DNA from: an uncultured Flammeovirgaceae bacterium
Lineage (GTDB): Bacteria; Bacteroidota; Bacteroidia; Cytophagales; Cyclobacteriaceae
Assembly: GCA_946480685.1 (NCBI GenBank)
Contig: CAMLLI010000410.1
Span: 1-5,078, forward strand
Reading direction: 5' to 3'
Length of the DNA stretch: 5,078 bases
Shown here piece by piece: positions 1 through 5,078 of this stretch (its first letter is position 1; every line of letters begins with the position of its first letter). The translations under genes were made by a program, and so were the position numbers. The notes under the pieces are model-generated. The model saw only the letters and a list, made by a program, of their open reading frames with translations. It ran no database searches and was not told the DNA's origin.

Positions 1-1497
1 CATGCGTATGAGCGCGAAGATGCGAAGCTCGGTATTCAGCAACTGGCCTTCCTTTAGAACGATGCGATCCTCTTCTCTAAAGAACGAGTTGAAGGTTGTA
101 ACGAAGTCCGGGAATAATTTCAAAAAGACTTTATCGAAGCTGAGGTATAATTCTTCACGCTCCTTTTTCAGGTTTATGTTGTTCACCACATAACGGATGT
201 CGTCATACTTCTTTGTCATCAGTTTGGTATCAATCGCCTGTTTGAAGGCCTGGATCTTTACCAGGTATTCAGAATTTATATTGAAGTAATAACCGATATA
301 TTCTTCCTTGATCTTGTTGGCTTCCATCAGCCGGTTGTTCACTTCCTGAAGCAATGCGTTGGTCTCCTGTAAATTTGCATTCGCTTTGGTGATGTGCTCT
401 TCTGCCTGCTTCAACTTCCGGAACTGTTTGTAAATAATAACCGCAGACGTTATGGTGATGAGCGAAAGTATAGTAATAACAACAGCGTAGGCGATCAGCT
501 GTTTCCGTTGACGCTCCACCGTGTTAAGCTTATGGCCTTCGATGATGGGAAAGATCGCAGCGACCTGGATCTTGCGATGGCGCGCTCCATAAAAATTGGC
601 ATCGTCCATCGCTACCTTTACATATTCATACGCTCGCAATACATCGCCTTTCTTATAGAGCAACTCGGCAAGATTGAGAATGGCCAGAGTCTCTTTGGTA
701 GATGAACGAACATCGGCAGCCGAAGCTTCGATCAGCATAAGAATGGCGTCATCTATTTTACCAGCCTGCAGGTAAATATAGCCTTGCGTACTGGCCGCGA
801 TGGCAAGCTCTGCATCGGTAAGTCCGGGGCGGTTGAGTACTTTGGCAAGATTCGCTGTTGCTTCGGTATACTCCTGTCTGCGCAGGTGCTTCATGGCTTG
901 CAACGAGTGAAACGCATGAGCACTTGTCTTGCAGAATTGCAACGCTGAATCTATATAGCGATTGCCCAGCGTAGTATATAGCTCTGTAAAATACCGGTCG
1001 CGGTTAAAGTCCACCAGGTCGTAATACGTGCGCGCCATAAGGGAGTAAAATTCAACGCGCTGGCTATCCGCCAGAACAGAACGGTTCACCGTGTGAAGAG
1101 AATCCAGCGCTTCCTTAAACATTCCGGAGGAAACCAGGATGAACCCGAGCTTTACTTTGGCGAATGCAATTTTAGAAGCATCGTGTGATCGATACGCTTC
1201 TTCGTGCAGCTTGCGCGCATAGGTAAATGCTGAATCGTAAATGAACGTTTTATACTCTTCGTACAGTTTGAAATATATAGTATAGCGGCTGACGGGCACC
1301 GCGTTTTGCAACTCCACCTTGAGACGTGCGATGCGTTCGTTCTTTTTCTCTACATAGTCCTGACGATTTGCCACCACACCATCGAGCGCACGCAACGACT
1401 TCCCGATTTCCGTATCTGCAAAAACAAACGAAACGGTGAACAAAAATACCAGTATACAAACCAGACGCATAGGCTGAACGCTCAGGGTAAAGCGCAT
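1..1497 (-). CDS. TPR membrane regulator with DUF6377 domain (SusR-like), C-terminus cut off by window edge
   Basis: The reading frame is open from ATG at 1497 to the left edge, giving 499 residues without a stop. An in-frame ATG at 1470 (residue 10) starts a cleaner signal peptide (MRLVCILVFLFTVSFVFA, predicted cleavage after A27) and may be the true start. Residues about 60-310 are alpha-helical TPR-like repeats, for example 109-137, 228-259 and 269-300. A membrane helix follows at 334-356, then a charged coiled coil at about 357-400. The end, from IKEEYIGYYF (about 396-405) through KLFPDFV (460-466) to LLNTELRIFALIR (486-498), matches what I recall of DUF6377, a family that includes the Bacteroides starch regulator SusR. 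In that family a helix-turn-helix-like segment normally follows at once, so about 50 residues are probably missing here. The layout suggests a periplasmic TPR sensor joined through one membrane helix to a cytoplasmic DNA-binding part; this is inferred. The ligand and targets are unknown, and no SusC/SusD genes are visible in the window. Confidence 0.88.
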   Translation of the reverse strand, partial: MRFTLSVQPMRLVCILVFLFTVSFVFADTEIGKSLRALDGVVANRQDYVEKKNERIARLKVELQNAVPVSRYTIYFKLYEEYKTFIYDSAFTYARKLHEEAYRSHDASKIAFAKVKLGFILVSSGMFKEALDSLHTVNRSVLADSQRVEFYSLMARTYYDLVDFNRDRYFTELYTTLGNRYIDSALQFCKTSAHAFHSLQAMKHLRRQEYTEATANLAKVLNRPGLTDAELAIAASTQGYIYLQAGKIDDAILMLIEASAADVRSSTKETLAILNLAELLYKKGDVLRAYEYVKVAMDDANFYGARHRKIQVAAIFPIIEGHKLNTVERQRKQLIAYAVVITILSLITITSAVIIYKQFRKLKQAEEHITKANANLQETNALLQEVNNRLMEANKIKEEYIGYYFNINSEYLVKIQAFKQAIDTKLMTKKYDDIRYVVNNINLKKEREELYLSFDKVFLKLFPDFVTTFNSFFREEDRIVLKEGQLLNTELRIFALIRM

Positions 1498-1504
1498 TAA
1501 AATA

Positions 1505-1536
1505 CAAATTTTATGCTGCTTATTCTTGGTTAACAA
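1505..1536 (-). promoter_or_regulatory. Possible Bacteroidota-type promoter of the DUF6377 gene
   Basis: On the minus strand TAAAATTTG (1513 to 1505) resembles the Bacteroidota -7 element TAnnTTTG, with one extra base or one mismatch depending on alignment. A TTG at 1536-1534 lies 20 bases upstream, as expected for the -33 element. Transcription would begin at about 1498-1500, directly at the ATG at 1497. The message would then be nearly leaderless from that ATG, or would have a leader of about 28 bases if translation starts at the ATG at 1470. The match is imperfect and the region is AT-rich, so chance is possible. Confidence 0.3.
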
Positions 1537-1614
1537 CGCAAGGTTGGTCGCAAGCTGTTTTTTTCGGGCAGGATTTTTTAAAAAGATATCCGGTACTACA
1601 CATCGTTATCAACT

Positions 1615-2337
1615 ATGGAAGCCACTGCAACACGCGCCAAAACTGGTGTAAAGAAACGAAGCTCGACTTCTCGCGCGAAGACGCAGAAAAAGGAAGTTGA
1701 AAAAGATCTGGCCGAAAGCTACAACCAGTTTAAGGAATTTGAAGGCCACCAGTATACCGGCATGAAAGTCGGGCGCAGTCATAAATGGTATTATGATAAA
1801 GGCGAATGGAAAGAGAGCAAGATAACGCCCGACCTCTGGGAGATTTCGTATGCTGTTACCAAACGCAGGGCAGGCAAAGCTCCACAGGGTTCCGGTGTAC
1901 CCGTTGGCACTGCGTATCACTGGTATATAGTAGCGCATCAAAATGTACGCAAGCTCAACGCAGATGATTATACCACCACGATGGCCGGTTTAAAATTCAA
2001 GTTGTCGCATAAACGTTATGATAAAGAAAAGTGGAGTTCATCGGCAGCAGCACAACGCAAACGGTTAATTCAGTTTTTACAAGATGTGATCAAAGACCTG
2101 CAGAAAGATCCGATACCGCTGGAGATCGAGTATAAAGGGAAAAAATATAAAGGCGAAGCTATGCCGATAACGCAAACCTGTTACAACGGTGTGTGCACCA
2201 AACTAAACGTTACCCTGAATGACGAATACATCGGCACAATACGCTACCTGAAAAGCGGATGGAAGATGAGCGGTGCCACCGATCAGAAATTTATCAATGC
2301 CATTGGTAAAGGTATATTGGCGTGGTATAGTTTATAG
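1615..2337 (+). CDS. Uncharacterised basic protein, 240 residues, with lysine-rich N-terminus
   Basis: The frame runs from ATG at 1615 to TAG at 2335-2337. I do not recognise a named family, though it resembles conserved hypothetical proteins of Bacteroidota. There is no signal peptide or membrane helix, so it is probably cytoplasmic. Residues 1-30 are rich in Lys, Arg, Ala and Thr, with RAKT occurring twice (7-10 and 20-23), like a flexible nucleic-acid-binding tail. The body is rich in Trp and Tyr and has an internal similarity: SHKWYYDKGEW (55-65) against SHKRYDKEKW (131-140). A helical, charged stretch spans about 143-165. The last 75 residues look like a compact beta-rich domain with a CYNGVC cysteine pair (C189, C194), GTIR (207-210), GWKM (215-218), and a final helix ending in AWYSL. 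The gene is divergent from the DUF6377 gene (117-bp spacer) and has no Shine-Dalgarno sequence or clear promoter. Nucleic-acid binding is only a guess from the charge. Confidence is high that it is a real gene and low for any role. Confidence 0.85.
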   Translation: MEATATRAKTGVKKRSSTSRAKTQKKEVEKDLAESYNQFKEFEGHQYTGMKVGRSHKWYYDKGEWKESKITPDLWEISYAVTKRRAGKAPQGSGVPVGTAYHWYIVAHQNVRKLNADDYTTTMAGLKFKLSHKRYDKEKWSSSAAAQRKRLIQFLQDVIKDLQKDPIPLEIEYKGKKYKGEAMPITQTCYNGVCTKLNVTLNDEYIGTIRYLKSGWKMSGATDQKFINAIGKGILAWYSL

Positions 2338-2381
2338 CATAGTTTGAGATCACACATTACTATCCTATAAATACCAAACGC

Positions 2382-4958
2382 TTACATTTGTTGTGTATCA
2401 CCATCCGATGACATGATTTCACTTGAATCATCTCTTGTACCGGATCGCTCCACAAATGTTTCACGTACCCTTGTGGAAGTATGGAAGTACGGTATCCATA
2501 TCGCTGCAGCAATGAGATTGCGGAATAATGTTTTATACGTTTCATTACGCTCAGCGGTGTCTGTAAGGTATGCAAATCCTATTATGGCATCTACAACAGA
2601 AATAGCCACGTTCATCCAGAAGTATATAATAATAAGCTTCGGCAGAGACGACCGTCTTTCAAAGAACAACACAATCAGCAGTATTGCGAAAATTACAATC
2701 GCTATATTATAGACTAACTCAAAAACAGTAAGTCCAAGCAAAGTATAGTTTCCCAGGCGCCAACCGGAAAGCCAGGTTATCTCATCATAGAATGTTGTAG
2801 TAAAGAAAAGCTGATATATAATTCTGAAGGGAGTAATGATCAAACCGATGGCGATTAAAACCAGCCACCCTCCTATGGGCGCTCCGTTTATTCCCATGAG
2901 CTCCGGCTCCGGATCATAGTAATTATACAGGCGCAACGCAAACCACGATGCCACCACGAATGTAGCCAGTGTTATAACAATAGCAAACCAGCTTATACCC
3001 GAGGCATTTACCAGACTCTTATCATAGAAAAGATTATAGGAAAGATTCTTCATCATTACACCATGGTCTTCAATAAAACTTGCCATGGCAGATGCTGGTA
3101 TATGATCGCTTTTGGTCTTATATAATGTCTGCAGAATTATAGCATGATCATTTTCGTTGTACGAGATATAGTAGTCATACTTATAGTATGAAGTTTCAAT
3201 ATTCCTGTTATCGGGGGTAATGTTCCAGGCCTCCGGTAAATTTATCCGTATGGTATGCTCATATGACAACGGGAATGCAAGTCTGTAGGGAACCTTGCGC
3301 ATCTGCGACTTGGGTACACTGAAATAGTTTTCCAACGTGAGGGGATAAAACTCGGCATACAATTTCTCTTCATCTCCATCGCGTGTTGTCCATATACCAG
3401 GCACTTTATACTTTTCATGAATTGTAACTGTGTTTGTTTCACGGTCGTCTTCCATACGAACGGTATCCACAACGGCTATATTCGGGTATAGATTAGTATA
3501 AAAAGTTAAATAATCTTTTTGTATCTGACCGGCACTCCTGCTGGCAAAATCACTTCGCTGAATATCGGCTTCAACACCTTTATATACCGTTTGGACAGAT
3601 AGTATAGCTTCACCACCAATATCAGCCATATCGATTGTATGCTCTTCATTGATAGATGCTTCACCGGGGCCGGGAAGCGTAAGTAAATCGTGTGACTTTG
3701 TATTTACCACCAGACCTTGTCCATAGGTTGGGAAATAATAATTCTCAAGTGCCCCTCCCTGATTACTAATGGTAGGATCGATAAATATAGACTTACCGTT
3801 GTGGACAATCTGAGCAACGCAATGATTAAACATTGTATGCGAAGGCATGCGCTCTGAAGTGTGGTCGCGCAACGTTGTATTCACCAGCATCGGGTAAGCT
3901 TCAACATCATATATATTTAGTATGGTTGCCAGCAGAAGTGATTTATCCTTACAATCGCCAAAGCGTTGCTCGAATACGTTCAGAGGTGCATGCGGTTTAT
4001 GCGAATTAAGTCCGGATTCAAATCCAAGGTAACGAACCTCATCCTGAACAAAGTGTATAGCCTTTAATATCAGTGCCGCTTTATCAAGACCTTTGAACAT
4101 CTCATCCGTTTTACTTTGCAGCTTTTTCCGTTCGGATTCTGTTACTTCAAATTGTTTCGTGGCCCACATCGCTACTTCACTCCAATCTTTAAAATCGGTG
4201 ATCTGCACAAAACGATAGCCTTCATACCAGGTGGGTTCATTGCCTTCTGCAACCACTGCGCTAACACGATGAAGAGACCACCGATATTCGGTTGACGTGC
4301 CTGTGGTACGCACTTCCGGTTTTACTTCATTATTGAAATACTTGATATATATCTTTTTATCTGCAGGCAAAACAATGCGCTCTTCAAACTGCTCGTAAGG
4401 CACCGTAAAATCAAAATATACCGTATTGGTATAGTGTTTTTCGTACACAGGATTATAACCTTCAATAGAATATGCGTACTCAACTATATCTCCTGCCCGA
4501 ACATCCTGCAAATTGATAACGGCTGAAAGTGAACCATCGTAGAGATAACGATCCATACTTTCTTCACGCTGTATCGTACGAATGTTACCTGCGCCAAGCT
4601 TGTCAATAATTTTACCATCGCGGTGAATGACACACTGGTGGAATGTTAACTTCTGAAACGAGGGATCGAACGAAACCGAAATATCCGACATCTCCTGTAC
4701 GCCTTCGTTTGTTAATAATTTATAGGCATAGTGATAGAAATCAGTCTGCTTCTCAACATGATCTTGTTTATCGATCAGCAGGTAGTATGAGCTGGCAGCA
4801 TCTTTGGCATTTGGCTTCGCGGCAACGTCAGGCCTATGCGGCACTACCCATGCGGGTGACGGCTTGATTAAAACTTGCTGAGCAAAAATGGAACACGGAA
4901 GAAAAAAGAAATATATAAGCACAACGCTCTTCCAACAGGCACAGGCAGGCAATCTCAT
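2382..4958 (-). CDS. DUF3857 / transglutaminase-like / DUF2569 membrane-anchored protein, 858 residues
   Basis: The frame runs from ATG at 4958 to TAA at 2384-2382. A signal peptide (about 1-26, ending CSIFA before QQ) directs export. Residues about 57-235 fit DUF3857. About 290-400 form a transglutaminase-like cysteine-protease fold: the RFGDCKDKS motif carries Cys336, FNHC carries His379 and IFIDPT carries Asp394, so the triad looks complete. A beta-rich region follows to about 650. The end has five probable membrane helices near 654-678, 696-718, 740-766, 772-797 and 809-823; the part from GGWL (696-699) onwards fits DUF2569. Basic residues in the short loop FERRSSLPK (766-774) and in the C-terminal tail suit a topology with the enzyme domain in the periplasm and the tail in the cytoplasm. 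The substrate is unknown; family members are thought to be proteases or cross-linking enzymes, and I cannot tell which applies. The last 20 residues are polar and probably disordered. It converges on the 240-residue gene with a 44-bp gap. No Shine-Dalgarno sequence is present. Confidence 0.93.
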   Translation of the reverse strand: MRLPACACWKSVVLIYFFFLPCSIFAQQVLIKPSPAWVVPHRPDVAAKPNAKDAASSYYLLIDKQDHVEKQTDFYHYAYKLLTNEGVQEMSDISVSFDPSFQKLTFHQCVIHRDGKIIDKLGAGNIRTIQREESMDRYLYDGSLSAVINLQDVRAGDIVEYAYSIEGYNPVYEKHYTNTVYFDFTVPYEQFEERIVLPADKKIYIKYFNNEVKPEVRTTGTSTEYRWSLHRVSAVVAEGNEPTWYEGYRFVQITDFKDWSEVAMWATKQFEVTESERKKLQSKTDEMFKGLDKAALILKAIHFVQDEVRYLGFESGLNSHKPHAPLNVFEQRFGDCKDKSLLLATILNIYDVEAYPMLVNTTLRDHTSERMPSHTMFNHCVAQIVHNGKSIFIDPTISNQGGALENYYFPTYGQGLVVNTKSHDLLTLPGPGEASINEEHTIDMADIGGEAILSVQTVYKGVEADIQRSDFASRSAGQIQKDYLTFYTNLYPNIAVVDTVRMEDDRETNTVTIHEKYKVPGIWTTRDGDEEKLYAEFYPLTLENYFSVPKSQMRKVPYRLAFPLSYEHTIRINLPEAWNITPDNRNIETSYYKYDYYISYNENDHAIILQTLYKTKSDHIPASAMASFIEDHGVMMKNLSYNLFYDKSLVNASGISWFAIVITLATFVVASWFALRLYNYYDPEPELMGINGAPIGGWLVLIAIGLIITPFRIIYQLFFTTTFYDEITWLSGWRLGNYTLLGLTVFELVYNIAIVIFAILLIVLFFERRSSLPKLIIIYFWMNVAISVVDAIIGFAYLTDTAERNETYKTLFRNLIAAAIWIPYFHTSTRVRETFVERSGTRDDSSEIMSSDGDTQQM

Positions 4959-4962
4959 CAGG

Positions 4963-5002
4963 TTAGTGTTAAACGGCAGGAAAGATAGCAGTTTAACACC
5001 AA
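4963..5002. promoter_or_regulatory. Long inverted repeat upstream of the transglutaminase-like gene (possible operator or leader hairpin)
   Basis: GTGTTAAAC (4966-4974) and GTTTAACAC (4991-4999) are perfect inverted repeats of 9 bp separated by 16 bp. One mismatch outward (4965 against 5000) the pairing resumes for two more bases, giving 12-bp arms with 11 matches. The repeat ends 4 bp before the ATG at 4958. The spacer holds TATCTTTC on the minus strand (4987 to 4980), one base away from the Bacteroidota -7 element TAnnTTTG, but no good TTG was found about 20 bases upstream. Arm centres are 25 bp apart, so a dimeric regulator could cover the promoter. If transcription starts further upstream, the repeat would instead form a 5' leader hairpin just before the start codon. 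The repeat is seen directly; both roles are inferred. Confidence 0.5.
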
Positions 5003-5015
5003 TTAAAAATCGGCA

Positions 5016-5078
5016 TTATTCCGTTTTTCTTTTGCGCGTTGGGTGTCGCTTCTTCCCGAGCTTATGCATAATCCACAT
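5016..5078 (-). CDS. Possible C-terminal tail of a further minus-strand gene, cut by the right edge
   Basis: One minus-strand frame is open from the edge to a TAA at 5018-5016 and would encode 20 residues ending HKLGKKRHPTRKRKTE. This very basic end resembles the tails of RNA-binding or ribosome-associated proteins, and the stop would lie 57 bp before the transglutaminase-like gene, a distance compatible with co-transcription. Twenty codons are too few to exclude chance, and the opposite strand is also open here with an ATG at 5064. No family can be named. Confidence 0.3.
   Translation of the reverse strand: MWIMHKLGKKRHPTRKRKTE

Noticed and set aside
394..705. Plus-strand open frame of 103 codons
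   Set aside because: It lies wholly antisense to the TPR/DUF6377 gene, whose frame gives a coherent family match. The translated product has no recognisable domain.
1250..1507. Minus-strand open frame of 85 codons overlapping the start of the DUF6377 gene
   Set aside because: It is in a different frame from the long coding frame, and its product is rich in Cys and Arg with no domain. It is a shadow of the real gene.
1519..1541. Imperfect palindrome around GTTAAC in the divergent spacer
   Set aside because: Only short outer pairs match and the centre does not pair well. Its resemblance to the GTTAAAC arms at 4966-4999 is too slight to call a shared operator.
1554..1585. T-tract followed by TTTTTTAAAAA as a possible terminator or promoter for the plus-strand gene
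   Set aside because: No GC-rich stem precedes the T-tract, and no TAnnTTTG with a spaced TTG could be placed before 1615. It may only be a bent A-tract.
1609..1941. Minus-strand open frame of 110 codons
   Set aside because: It is antisense to the 240-residue gene. Its hydrophobic look comes from reading Lys-rich codons backwards.
2338..2381. Bidirectional terminator between the convergent genes
   Set aside because: The 44-bp gap has no GC-rich inverted repeat followed by a T-run. The repeated TAGTTT nearby is direct, not inverted.
2413..2712. Plus-strand open frame of 99 codons
   Set aside because: It is antisense to the membrane region of the 858-residue protein and has no independent support.
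2382..4958. Frequent TATAG/CTATA strings across the large gene, considered as a dispersed repeat
   Set aside because: They fall irregularly and in coding frame as Tyr TAT and Ile ATA codons in a Tyr- and Ile-rich protein. Codon use explains them.

Overview
The window most likely comes from the chromosome of a Bacteroidota species, probably in the Cytophagales/Chitinophagales range. Three things point there. The first gene is a TPR protein of the SusR-like DUF6377 type, a family known from Bacteroidota. The largest gene combines DUF3857, transglutaminase and DUF2569 regions, a layout known from the same phylum. None of the start codons has a Shine-Dalgarno sequence, which is normal for this phylum. 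No sequence search was possible, so family names rest on remembered family patterns and visible motifs.

Layout, left to right. Positions 1-1497 (minus strand) hold most of a membrane-anchored TPR/DUF6377 regulator whose C-terminus runs off the left edge. A 117-bp spacer (1498-1614) separates it from a divergent plus-strand gene (1615-2337), which encodes a 240-residue basic protein that I can describe but not assign a function. That gene converges with a large minus-strand gene (2382-4958) across only 44 bp, with no recognisable hairpin terminator. The large gene encodes an 858-residue secreted and membrane-anchored protein with a DUF3857 region, a transglutaminase-like domain with an apparently intact Cys-His-Asp triad, and a five-helix DUF2569-like membrane region. 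Its upstream region (4963-5002) carries a striking inverted repeat around a weak Bacteroidota-type -7 element. The right edge (5016-5078) may hold the basic C-terminal tail of a further minus-strand gene.

Nothing shows that the three main genes act together. They are divergent or convergent, so they are at least three transcription units. The window contains no tRNA, rRNA, CRISPR array, insertion sequence or phage gene that I could recognise. It looks like an ordinary chromosomal region. The points most worth following up are the inverted repeat before the large gene, the uncharacterised 240-residue protein with an internal repeat, and the start-site choice of the DUF6377 gene.
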